Shown: positions 21,776 through 29,176 of the stretch, piece after piece
How positions within the stretch are numbered: the first letter of the stretch is position 1
How the letters are laid out: every line of letters starts with the position of its first letter
Source of the DNA: Cyanobacteria bacterium T3Sed10_344R1
Lineage (GTDB): Bacteria > Cyanobacteriota > Cyanobacteriia > Phormidesmidales > Phormidesmidaceae
Direction: 5' to 3'
DNA: 29,176 nt
NCBI GenBank assembly: GCA_003566335.1
Contig: PXDR01000259.1
Location: forward strand, 1-29,176
Notes under the pieces: generated by a model
The model's database searches: none
Seen by the model: only the letters and a program-made list of their open reading frames with translations
What the model was told of the DNA's origin: nothing
Translations under genes and position numbers: made by a program

Positions 21776-23086
21776 GTGAAGAAGACAAAGAAAGTAGACC
21801 TTTTGCCTGGAGATCCTTGTGGAAAAAGAATTTGTGAGATTTTCGGTAAATATCCATGGGAAACTATCCAAGCCAATGCACCTAAAGATCCATCGTCAAA
21901 ACCCAACTGGTTTACTAAAAAAGGGTACCCAGAACGATCAAGAGTCCTATGGCAGAGTTGGCAGGACACTAAAACTTTAATTGGTGTACGGTTTAGCAAA
22001 GAAACGTGCTACGGTCTCATCGATATTGATTGTGGCAGTAAATACTTAAATGCAGAGGATGTCGACGGAATTAAGGCAGGGCTAGAGACTATTGGCATTG
22101 TCAGAACCCTCACCATATCTTCAAGCTGGAGTCAGGGTATCCACCTTTATACTCCGTTCCCTGATTCGGTTGGGACTTTTAACCTTGCTGTTACGCTTGA
22201 ACAAGCCCTAGTCGCACAAGGCTTTGAAATCAAAGATGGGCAGCTAGAGATTTTCCCGAATCCTAAGACTTTTGGCTCCACAATTTTTATTGAATATAAA
22301 GCTCATCGCTTACCGCTACAGCCTAAAAGCGGTTCCTTTATTTTAGACGACGATCTCAATCCCGTCAGCGACAATCTTCCTCGCTTTCTTGAACTTTGGG
22401 ATCAGGCAGCACAAAGCCAGAATATGGATGAGTTAGCTCAGGCCCTGGCTATAGCTAGGGATAATAAACTAAAACACCCAAAAAGGCACAAGAAGGGCGT
22501 AAAAGCTCAGGAATGGGAGGCTAACTTAAAGACTGAAATTGATGAGGGTTGGACAGCTTTTGGGCAGACAAATCAATTGCTCAAAAGTATGTGCTGCTAT
22601 GGCCTTGTATTCAAAGGTCTAAGCGGCAAGGATTTGGTTGATGACGTGCTTCGTATGGTTGTAAATAGCCCAGGGTATGAGGAGTTTTGCCGACACCAGC
22701 ACGAGATTGAAAGGCGAATAAGGGCTTGGACCAATTCTGTAGAGAAGTTTTACTACCCCTACGGACAGTGGGAGCAAGCTAAAAGGCTTCAGTCGGCAGA
22801 AGAAAAAGTTCCTTCAAATCAGCTCAAGGCTAAGGAAGCACAGAATCGTATTCGTGAGGCTGTGAAAGTTCTACAGCAGTTGAAGATTTTTCCTCGCACA
22901 GCTAATGCTCGCAAAAAAGCTCTCGTTAGTCAAGGTGGCGTTAGCAGTAAAACTTTATACAAAAACCGAGAACTCTGGCATCCTGATTATCTCCAATCAT
23001 CAGAGGAGTGTAAACCGCTGGAAAAATCAGGGGTTTCAGAAGCTCTCAGAGAAAATCCAGCTCAAATAGATTTTTCAAAACCCTGA
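21776..23086 (+). CDS. archaeo-eukaryotic primase / primase-polymerase-like replication protein
   Basis: 436 residues from GTG 21776. Motifs fit the AEP superfamily: CYGLIDIDCGS with D83 and D85 (motif I, DxD), SSSWSQGIHLYTPFP with S119 and H123 (motif II, sxH), an acidic LEIFPNP (E158), and HRLPLQPKSG. Such proteins prime and often initiate replication of plasmids and integrated elements in cyanobacteria. The C-terminal part (about 215-436) is helical, with a segment resembling primase C-terminal or HTH regions (RTANARKKALVSQGGVSSKTLYKNRELW). No fused helicase is present. It marks the AT-rich block as a replicon-derived or integrative element. The family assignment is by motif, not search. 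Confidence 0.6.
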   Translation: MKKTKKVDLLPGDPCGKRICEIFGKYPWETIQANAPKDPSSKPNWFTKKGYPERSRVLWQSWQDTKTLIGVRFSKETCYGLIDIDCGSKYLNAEDVDGIKAGLETIGIVRTLTISSSWSQGIHLYTPFPDSVGTFNLAVTLEQALVAQGFEIKDGQLEIFPNPKTFGSTIFIEYKAHRLPLQPKSGSFILDDDLNPVSDNLPRFLELWDQAAQSQNMDELAQALAIARDNKLKHPKRHKKGVKAQEWEANLKTEIDEGWTAFGQTNQLLKSMCCYGLVFKGLSGKDLVDDVLRMVVNSPGYEEFCRHQHEIERRIRAWTNSVEKFYYPYGQWEQAKRLQSAEEKVPSNQLKAKEAQNRIREAVKVLQQLKIFPRTANARKKALVSQGGVSSKTLYKNRELWHPDYLQSSEECKPLEKSGVSEALRENPAQIDFSKP

Positions 23087-23395
23087 TGAAATAAGGGAAG
23101 TTTACACCAGAAAAAAATAATGAAGTGTTTTGCCCTCCGCAGGGAGGTAAAGGAATGAAGTGCAGGGGGGATGAACAGAGGATGTGATCTATACGTGGAA
23201 CAGGTGTAAAGGCCAGAAAAATCGTCGATTTGTTTGAAAAATTAGTTTTCGCAAGACCTTTCAGCTTGCGTGAACCTTGTCTGAGCCTGGCGCAGAGATA
23301 AATAAGACATCGTTGCGGTCAATAACGAAAGGGCTGCGTTTTACTCTACCTCTTGGTACCTTGTATCGTTAGCGGTACTAGAACAGAGGTTCTGG
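23087..23395. other. 309-bp intergenic region, element edge / nurA leader
   Basis: No clear gene. It contains a TTTACACC (23101-23108) / GGTGTAAA (23203-23210) inverted repeat 94 bp apart, a short hairpin CCCTCC-GCA-GGGAGG (23133-23147) whose right arm doubles as a strong Shine-Dalgarno for a 10-codon frame at 23155-23187, and a second hairpin CGCAAG / CTTGCG (23250-23270). The nurA promoter should lie in the last 100 bp, but I see no confident -35/-10 pair. An AGAGG sequence precedes the nurA ATG. Confidence 0.5.
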
Positions 23396-24616
23396 ATGAA
23401 GTTCGACCTCCACCTCCGATCGCAAGTCCGTGACCAGCTCAAGACGCTGGCCAGCGAGATGCAGGCGTGGCAAGCCCAGCCCCGCATCCAGCAAGACGAG
23501 GTCGAGCAGCTCAAGGCCGCGATCGCCACCTTTTCGCACACTACAGACCGAGAAACCCTGACCCTGGCCGGAGTGGACGGCAGCGGCGACTTCCCCCTCC
23601 TCAGCTATGCCGACTCCTTTGTCTATCTGGCTGTGGCCCAGGGCACTGCCTACCAAGCCGACCGACTCTGTGGGTTAAGAGAGGTCGCGATCGCCGCCGA
23701 GCCCATTTTCCAAACGGTCTGGCTCACCGAAGACAATATCATGTCTGACCAGGCGCTCGATCGCGCCTTTGGCGAGCTGGCTGGGATGGAGCCCCTGGCC
23801 GCCATTCAGGCCTCCGACTATCGCACCCTCAAGGCCCAAGTCGTCGGCAAACGCCTTAACCCCGATCAGCTTCTGGCCGAGCTAATTCGACCCAACGCCA
23901 GCGATACCGGCAACCTAGCGATCCAGCTTCGTTCGACAGCGGAGTTTGGGGCGGCCCTGCGGTTGCTGGAGGGGGAGGTGTTGCCCCAGTACCTGCTGGT
24001 CGATACCACCTTTTCGCTGCCGCTGGTCACTAACGCAGCCAATTCCCTGTTCTACGAGCACCTGAAGCGGTTGTGCTGTGTGAGGGCGCGATCGCAGGGT
24101 GTCGGATTTTTTGCGCTGTCCAAGTCCCACGGGCTACCCGCCATGGAGGTACTGGAAGACCTGGTGCGGGAGGTGCAGGGGCGAGAGCCGGGGCAGGCTG
24201 CCGAACACTGGTACCTGCGGATTCCGGAGCAGGTTAGGGATGGGTGGGAACTGTCGCTGACGGAGGGAAGACGGATTCCGCCGCCGGGGGTGGTGTCTTA
24301 CCTGGTGCGGTTCCACCGCACGACCCCCGTGATGCGGTTAGATATGGATCTGGGCTATTGGCAAACGGTGGTGAAAGGGGCCACTGAGGAGGAGACGCGA
24401 TCGCGAGAGTGCAAAATCTTTGAAGACCTCGACTACGCCTGCCACGACCAACGGGTCTACGGCTACCCCTACCCCATCAAGGCGGCCCACGGCCGGGCCT
24501 CCCTCACCCAGGCAGAACGGGTCGCGTTCCGGAAGCAGCTGGTCGCAGAGGCCGTGAAGCAGGGGATGAGCCCGGCCCTCTTCCGGGACCCCTCCCAGGC
24601 CACTGGCCACCGATAG
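23396..24616 (+). CDS. nurA: NurA-family 5'-3' nuclease
   Basis: 406 residues. NurA nucleases work with the HerA translocase to resect DNA ends. Visible features: a coiled N-terminal helix region (1-50), VDGSGDFPLLSYADS with metal-binding candidate D61 (the NurA motif I 'DGS'), LLVDTTFSLPL with D203, FFALSKSHGLP (about 238-247), and C-terminal acidic/His segments near EDLDYACHDQRVYGYPYPIKAAH. It is 10 bp upstream of the HerA gene, the standard pairing. HIP1 sites and high GC return here, unlike the preceding AT-rich block. It is longer than many archaeal NurA proteins, similar to cyanobacterial ones I recall. Confidence 0.8.
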   Translation: MKFDLHLRSQVRDQLKTLASEMQAWQAQPRIQQDEVEQLKAAIATFSHTTDRETLTLAGVDGSGDFPLLSYADSFVYLAVAQGTAYQADRLCGLREVAIAAEPIFQTVWLTEDNIMSDQALDRAFGELAGMEPLAAIQASDYRTLKAQVVGKRLNPDQLLAELIRPNASDTGNLAIQLRSTAEFGAALRLLEGEVLPQYLLVDTTFSLPLVTNAANSLFYEHLKRLCCVRARSQGVGFFALSKSHGLPAMEVLEDLVREVQGREPGQAAEHWYLRIPEQVRDGWELSLTEGRRIPPPGVVSYLVRFHRTTPVMRLDMDLGYWQTVVKGATEEETRSRECKIFEDLDYACHDQRVYGYPYPIKAAHGRASLTQAERVAFRKQLVAEAVKQGMSPALFRDPSQATGHR

Positions 24617-24625
24617 GAGAAGACC

Positions 24626-26413
24626 ATGGAGTCGATGGATAGATTATTGGATAAGGTAGGCGATCGCTTCGGGGTGTTGGCCGAGAGCGACACCTACCAA
24701 CTGACGGTAGTAGCCAGGAACCTGGACGTGGCGGTGGGTGATCTGTTCTTGCTGCCCAGCAAGCGGGGGCCAAAGGATCGGGTCTACGTGTTTCGGGCCA
24801 ACCAGTACGCCAACGTCATGAATCGATCCTTGGAGATGGGCGACATCGCCCGCAACAAGCTGACCATGGAAGACTCCTACCTCAGCGAGGACCTGGCAGA
24901 GGAGTTGCTGATCGAGATGAAGGGGATGGTGCTGGGCTACGCGGAGCAACAGCCGGAGGAGTGGACCTTTCACCGGCCTCGGCGACTGCCGGAGCACCTG
25001 TCGAACGTGTACCGGGTCGATGCTCACCAGCCCGGTACGCCGGAGGTAATGAGGGAGCTGATGGGCAGCCAGCTCGGTACCGAGGGGCTCTATGTGGGTG
25101 ACCTACTGGCGGGGGAACAGGCACTGCCAGGGGTGAAGGTGTTTTTGCCCCCCTACGCGCTGTCTCACCACCTAGGGGTATTTGGCAGAACCGGGGCAGG
25201 CAAGAGCAACCTGATGATGGTGCTGCTGCGGTCAGTGATGGCCCACAACCAGGCGGCGGCGGGGGAGGTTCAGGGGCCGAGGGCTAGCGTGTTGGCGATC
25301 GACCCCCACGACGAGTTTCGGTTTTGGCATGGGGCCACTGGGGGCAAAGATGGTATCCACGGCATTGTGGAAGGCTATGGGGCCCAGGAGCAGGCCGAGC
25401 TAGTGGAGCCGTTCTACTACCTAACGGGACGGCAGTTGGCGACGGAGGGGCTGGAGCGGCGGGTGGTGCTGTCGCGGGCGGACGTGTTGCCGGAAGACCT
25501 GGTGAGCATTAGCGAGTTTTCGGAGCAGCAGGTAGCCTTCGTGAACCAGCAGTTTGCCCAGTGGGGTGAGCACTGGGTAGGGCGGGTGCTGATGGGCGAT
25601 ACCCAGGGACCAGGGGGCTTTGAGCAAGGCCCCGACTTTTTGCCGGGAACGGTGTCGGCGGTGCAGCGGCGGCTCGACTTTTTGCGGCGGGGGCGATCGC
25701 AGCTGTTCACTCCCTTTGATCCGGAGTTGGGGGCAGCCTACCAATCGCTACTGCCGGATTTGGTGTGTGCCTTGGAGCGGGGGCGGGTGGTCATCGTAGA
25801 TACGACGTTGATGGGGGAGATGGAGCAGTTTTTGCTGACCACTGTGGTGGCCCGCACGCTATTTACCCTGCGCCGGGCCCTACGCAGTGTGGAGAAGGGC
25901 AAAGACCTGGAGGGGGCCATGCGGCGCGCCCTGGGCAACGACGAAGATCAAGGGCAGGTGGGCCTGAGAACGTTGGCGGATGTGCTGGTGGAACGGTTGG
26001 AGTCGGGGGATTTGCCCTACCGAGTCGGGGATGACCTCAAGGCCACAGACCAACTGCCCTACGTGAACGTGGTGGTAGAAGAGGCTCCCAGCGTACTCAA
26101 CCCGCAGCGGATGAAGTTTGGGTCGGTGTTTCGGGACATTTCGCGCCAGGGGCGGAAGTTTGGCATTGGGCTGACGGTGGTGAGCCAGCAGGTGACCGAG
26201 ATCGACGATGGCGTGCTGACCCAGCTCAACACAGAGCTGGTGATGGCCCTGGGCAATGAGGCGGAGCGGAAGGCGGCGGTGAGAAATGCGTCGGCGGATT
26301 TGTCGGGGTTTGAGCGGGAGCTGCAGGTGATGGGTAAGGGGCAGGTGATGGTGTCGGGGTCGTATAAGGATGTGCCGCTGCCAGTGCAGGTGCCAGAGTT
26401 TGACCATTTGTAG
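24626..26413 (+). CDS. herA: HerA-family DNA translocase ATPase
   Basis: 595 residues of the FtsK/HerA superfamily. The N-terminal HAS-barrel-like region (about 15-65; LLPSKRGPKDRVYVFRANQY) is followed by Walker A GRTGAGKS (187-194), LAIDPHDEFRFW, Walker B VVVEEAP with E485/E486, SRQGRKFGIGLTVVSQQ (sensor/arginine-finger region) and a C-terminal closing segment. HerA hexamers pump DNA into the NurA dimer. AGGAG precedes the start; 9 bp separate it from nurA, so the two are one transcript. It is followed by a 207-bp gap with its own promoter-like elements. Confidence 0.88.
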   Translation: MESMDRLLDKVGDRFGVLAESDTYQLTVVARNLDVAVGDLFLLPSKRGPKDRVYVFRANQYANVMNRSLEMGDIARNKLTMEDSYLSEDLAEELLIEMKGMVLGYAEQQPEEWTFHRPRRLPEHLSNVYRVDAHQPGTPEVMRELMGSQLGTEGLYVGDLLAGEQALPGVKVFLPPYALSHHLGVFGRTGAGKSNLMMVLLRSVMAHNQAAAGEVQGPRASVLAIDPHDEFRFWHGATGGKDGIHGIVEGYGAQEQAELVEPFYYLTGRQLATEGLERRVVLSRADVLPEDLVSISEFSEQQVAFVNQQFAQWGEHWVGRVLMGDTQGPGGFEQGPDFLPGTVSAVQRRLDFLRRGRSQLFTPFDPELGAAYQSLLPDLVCALERGRVVIVDTTLMGEMEQFLLTTVVARTLFTLRRALRSVEKGKDLEGAMRRALGNDEDQGQVGLRTLADVLVERLESGDLPYRVGDDLKATDQLPYVNVVVEEAPSVLNPQRMKFGSVFRDISRQGRKFGIGLTVVSQQVTEIDDGVLTQLNTELVMALGNEAERKAAVRNASADLSGFERELQVMGKGQVMVSGSYKDVPLPVQVPEFDHL

Positions 26414-26500
26414 GAAGAGGGTGAGCAGAGTAGCCTCTCTCAAAGTCATAGGGCCTGGCAGGAAGCATTGTGTAGATAGACCGTGTAAGGATAAGCAAGC

Positions 26501-26545
26501 TGTAGTTCAAGCGAACTACAAAAAGAGTTTTACAAAGTTTTGACA
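26501..26545 (+). promoter_or_regulatory. hairpin and -35-like element upstream of UvrD-type gene
   Basis: A perfect 8-bp stem TGTAGTTC / GAACTACA with AAGC loop (26501-26520) is followed by A-rich sequence, not a T-run, so it is not a normal terminator on the plus strand. TTGACA stands at 26540-26545, but the sequence 17 bp downstream (TCGTTA) is a poor -10. It may be an operator or processing site between herA and the helicase gene. Confidence 0.3.
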
Positions 26546-26620
26546 GTTTTACCGGAACTTAGTCGTTAAGGTTGGGAAACATATCTAGTAAGACCCGTCC
26601 AGAGCCCTAAGGATCCTTCC

Positions 26621-28984
26621 ATGCTCGCTTCAGACCCTGTGATCAGCACGGGGGGACTTATTTCCCTTGAGCAGTTTTACGGAGCCTATAAGACGTTCCG
26701 TAAAGCGCCAAACACAGAACAAAAAGACACCATCAAGCCCGCCCCCACCGAACCGCTCTTCATTGTGGCGGGGCCGGGGACTGGGAAGACGACCTGCCTT
26801 ACCCTGCGCATCCTGAAGCTGGTGTTGGTGGACGGGGTGCCGCCTAAAAGTATTTTGGCGACCACGTTTACGAAGAAGGCGGCGGCGGAACTGCGATCGC
26901 GCATCCTGGGCTGGGGCTTTCGCATTCTGGAGGCCTTGCAGCGGGATGAGACGGTTCCGGCGGAGACTAAGCTGGCCCTCAGCCGCATCGACATCAACCA
27001 GGTAATGACGGGCACGGTGGATAGCCTGTGCGAACAGCTGCTGCGCGACTACCGAGACCCCGGCACCCAACCTCCCATCTTGGCGGACGACTTTGTGGCG
27101 AAGACGCTGCTGCTGCGGGAGGGGCTGCTGGCCGAGGAGCGCTACAGAGACGGAGATTTGGATCGGTTTCTGCTGGCGATTCAGGGGGGCAAGTGGGGCT
27201 GGAATGTGGGCAAGAAGGCTAACCTGCTCCAGCAGTTGTGGGACCGGCGGCACCAAGACCAGGTGGAGTGGGCCGAGTTTTTGGCCAGCGGCACCCGGTC
27301 AGATGACACGTTTGATGAGCAGAGGGCTCTGGACGTTCTCCGGGATGCGATCGCCGCCTACCAAACGGCCCTCGAAGATCGGCTGATGGTGGACTTTTCG
27401 CTTCTGGAGCAGGAGGTGTTGGTGCGCCTACAAGGAGGAAAACTGTCGGAGTTCACCAATCAGCTGCAGGTGGTGCTGGTGGATGAGTACCAGGACACCA
27501 ATCTGCTTCAGGAGAGTATCTATTTTGAGCTAGCCAGAGCCTGCAATGGAGCAATCACAGTTGTTGGAGACGACGACCAAAGCCTGTACCGCTTCCGGGG
27601 TGCCACTGTCGAGCTGTTTAGCGAGTTCGCTGCCCGCTTCGAGGAAAGGTTTGGACATCAGCCAGAGACGGTCTTTCTCAATAAGAACTATCGCTCAACT
27701 CAAGCCATTATCCAGTTCGTAAACGACTACGCCACGCTGGACCGAGGCTACCAGGTGGTACGGGTAGCCGAAAAGCCACTGTTGCTCCCTGGACTAGCAG
27801 CAATGGGGGGAATGCCCATTTTGGGTATGTTCCGCGAGAATGTGGAGCTATTGGCCAGAGATTTAGGTGACTTTGTCCACCAGGTCTTTCGGGGGGAAGG
27901 GTACTTGCTACCCGATGGTTCTCGCATTGTGGCGAATGGTGCAGGTGGAGACGTGGGGGATTGTGCTCTGTTGTGTAGCAGCCCTGCGGAGTACAACAGT
28001 AGCCACAGTGAGCGATTGCCGTTGTTGCTGAGAGAGGCGCTGCGCTTCAAGTCGCCATCGGTATCGGTCTTTAACCCAAGAGGACAGGAACTGAGTGAGA
28101 TTTCTAGGGTGGCCATCTTTGGGGGGCTCTTGTTGGAGTGCCTAGACCCTGGGGGAGCCGTTGAGGCTGAGATCCGAGGGCTGAGTCAGGATATTCAAAA
28201 GGTGTTTGAGCGGTGGCGCGAGGCCGCGATCGCCTTCGTAAACTCTGCCGATGCCCCTCCTAGGCTGCTTGAGTTTGCCCAGGGGTGGGCAAAGCGTCAG
28301 CCACAAAGGAGTGATTTGCGGTGGCCGTCAAGTGTGCCGGTGTTGGAGCTGATTTATGGGTTGGTTCACTTCTTCCCTGAACTTCACGATGACCCTGAGG
28401 GGCAGATTTACCTTGAGGTTTTCACCAGACAGGTATCGGCTTGTGAGCAGGTGGGCAAGTTTTCGGGCCGAGTGGTCTACAAACCCGATAATGCTGAGCT
28501 TTCGGATGCTTCTGTCAAGGAGTTGTTGCGGGACTTTTTGGGACCGATCGCATCGGGCACAGTGAAGGTGAACGAAGACTTGATGGAGGCGTTTCCCCGC
28601 GATCGCCTCAGCATTCTCTCGATTCACCAGTCGAAGGGGTTGGAGTTTCCGCTGGTAATTGTGGATGTGGGGTCAGACTTTAAGACAAACCACCAGGCCC
28701 ACAAGTTCAAGCGGTTCCCGAAAGATGGGGGCACGCCCCACACCATGGAAGATTTGCTGCGACCTCACACGGAGCTAAGCCGGCCTGGTCGATCGGGCCA
28801 AGACCGAGCCTTTGATGACCTCTACCGGCAGTTCTTTGTGGCTTACAGTCGTCCTCAGGAGGTGCTGCTGCTGGTTGGGCTAATGGCCACATTGCCTGAG
28901 GGCAACATTTCTAACGTTGCGACGGGTTGGGACCGCACGGACACCTCTGCCTGGCGCGGTGGTCGGCCCTTCGTGGAAGTTTAG
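26621..28984 (+). CDS. UvrD/Rep-type SF1A 3'-5' DNA helicase
   Basis: 787 residues. Q motif-like NTEQKDTI, Walker A AGPGTGKTT (50-58), motif Ia ATTFTKKAAAEL, Walker B VDEYQDTN (D288/E289), motif III VVGDDDQSLYRFRGA, motif IV FLNKNYRST, motif V LSIHQSKGLEFPLVIVD and motif VI FVAYSRPQEVLLL. All SF1A motifs are complete. The region between motifs IV and V is long and diverged, and no RecB-like nuclease follows. In this context it probably cooperates with HerA-NurA in processing DNA ends or invading DNA. The exonuclease gene starts 10 bases after its stop, consistent with one operon. Confidence 0.9.
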   Translation: MLASDPVISTGGLISLEQFYGAYKTFRKAPNTEQKDTIKPAPTEPLFIVAGPGTGKTTCLTLRILKLVLVDGVPPKSILATTFTKKAAAELRSRILGWGFRILEALQRDETVPAETKLALSRIDINQVMTGTVDSLCEQLLRDYRDPGTQPPILADDFVAKTLLLREGLLAEERYRDGDLDRFLLAIQGGKWGWNVGKKANLLQQLWDRRHQDQVEWAEFLASGTRSDDTFDEQRALDVLRDAIAAYQTALEDRLMVDFSLLEQEVLVRLQGGKLSEFTNQLQVVLVDEYQDTNLLQESIYFELARACNGAITVVGDDDQSLYRFRGATVELFSEFAARFEERFGHQPETVFLNKNYRSTQAIIQFVNDYATLDRGYQVVRVAEKPLLLPGLAAMGGMPILGMFRENVELLARDLGDFVHQVFRGEGYLLPDGSRIVANGAGGDVGDCALLCSSPAEYNSSHSERLPLLLREALRFKSPSVSVFNPRGQELSEISRVAIFGGLLLECLDPGGAVEAEIRGLSQDIQKVFERWREAAIAFVNSADAPPRLLEFAQGWAKRQPQRSDLRWPSSVPVLELIYGLVHFFPELHDDPEGQIYLEVFTRQVSACEQVGKFSGRVVYKPDNAELSDASVKELLRDFLGPIASGTVKVNEDLMEAFPRDRLSILSIHQSKGLEFPLVIVDVGSDFKTNHQAHKFKRFPKDGGTPHTMEDLLRPHTELSRPGRSGQDRAFDDLYRQFFVAYSRPQEVLLLVGLMATLPEGNISNVATGWDRTDTSAWRGGRPFVEV

Positions 28985-28994
28985 GGACACCCTA

Positions 28995-29176
28995 ATGAAC
29001 CAAAGGCTAGATGATACCCCAATCACCTTTCTGGATGTCGAGACGACAGGCACTTCGCCCAGGTATGGCGATCGCATCATCGAACTCGCCATGCTCCAGG
29101 TATGCGGGTCGGAGGTAGTGGGCCACGTCGATGCGCTGATCGACCCCCGGTGTCCACTCAAGGCGGGAGCCATGCG
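28995..29176 (+). CDS. DnaQ-like 3'-5' exonuclease, N-terminus only
   Basis: ATG 28995 opens a frame that leaves the window after 60 codons: ITFLDVETTGTSP is the DEDD exonuclease ExoI motif (DxE) and YGDRIIELAML follows, as in DnaQ/PolC-epsilon-type exonucleases. It is immediately downstream of the UvrD-type helicase, so a helicase-exonuclease pair is likely. C-terminal domains cannot be seen. Confidence 0.8.
   Translation, partial: MNQRLDDTPITFLDVETTGTSPRYGDRIIELAMLQVCGSEVVGHVDALIDPRCPLKAGAM

Noticed and set aside
19492..23250. TTAGTTTTC at 19492-19500 and 23242-23250 as att-like direct repeat of the AT-rich block
   Set aside because: Only 9 bp, AT-rich, with no further flanking identity and no integrase gene; chance is a sufficient explanation without an empty-site comparison.
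23354..23382. TTGGTA-17-TACTAG as nurA promoter
   Set aside because: Only 4 of 6 and 3 of 6 matches, and transcription would start within a few bases of the ATG.

Overview
The window looks like accessory (defence and mobile) DNA of a cyanobacterium. The octamer GCGATCGC (HIP1, typical of many cyanobacteria) recurs through most of the right two-thirds. Uma2-type genes, a PIN toxin pair, lectin-like FGE-fold proteins and a RAYT transposase also fit. I see no ribosomal, tRNA or housekeeping genes, and no CRISPR array.

Left block (1-8184). The window opens on the end of an IS256-like insertion sequence. A three-gene operon follows: a VMAP-C-like protein, a MoxR AAA+ ATPase, and a degenerate vWA (SAV_2336-like) protein fused to a C-terminal formylglycine-generating-enzyme (FGE) fold. 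This matches the vWA-MoxR-VMAP ternary conflict systems. A second, stand-alone FGE-fold gene lies 2.2 kb downstream. The C-terminal 72 bp of the two FGE genes differ at 18 sites. All 18 are at codon positions 1 or 2 and all can be explained by adenine-only mutagenesis of a shared AAC-rich template. They are followed by 36 identical bases and a hairpin. That is the signature of two variable repeats of a diversity-generating retroelement (DGR) whose reverse transcriptase and template lie outside the window. Between them sit a RAYT gene flanked by inverted REP-like hairpin doublets, a Uma2 gene, and an AbrB-like/PIN toxin-antitoxin pair.

Central block (8221-19440). A good promoter drives queD-queE-queC, which make preQ0. 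They are tightly coupled to a 697-residue protein joining a YaaA/DUF6884-like domain to a tRNA-guanine-transglycosylase (TGT) fold with all catalytic and zinc residues visible. After a short cassette on the opposite strand (Uma2, a small ribbon-helix-helix-like protein and an XRE regulator) come a Ski2-like helicase with HhH and SWIM zinc-finger motifs, a second smaller TGT-fold protein (start overlapping the helicase stop as ATGA), and a second Ski2-like helicase. I read this as a 7-deazaguanine DNA-modification (Dpd-like) locus of unusual make-up: two TGT paralogues and two helicases, with no recognisable DpdB.

Right block. 19441-23395 is AT-rich and free of HIP1. It carries an unknown gene, two paralogous HTH genes and a primase-polymerase-like protein, and looks like an inserted element. 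23396-29176 holds NurA nuclease, HerA ATPase, a UvrD/Rep-type helicase and the start of a DnaQ-like exonuclease. This end-processing set could be an independent defence or repair module or the restriction arm of the 7-deazaguanine system. Functional links between blocks are inference from proximity.
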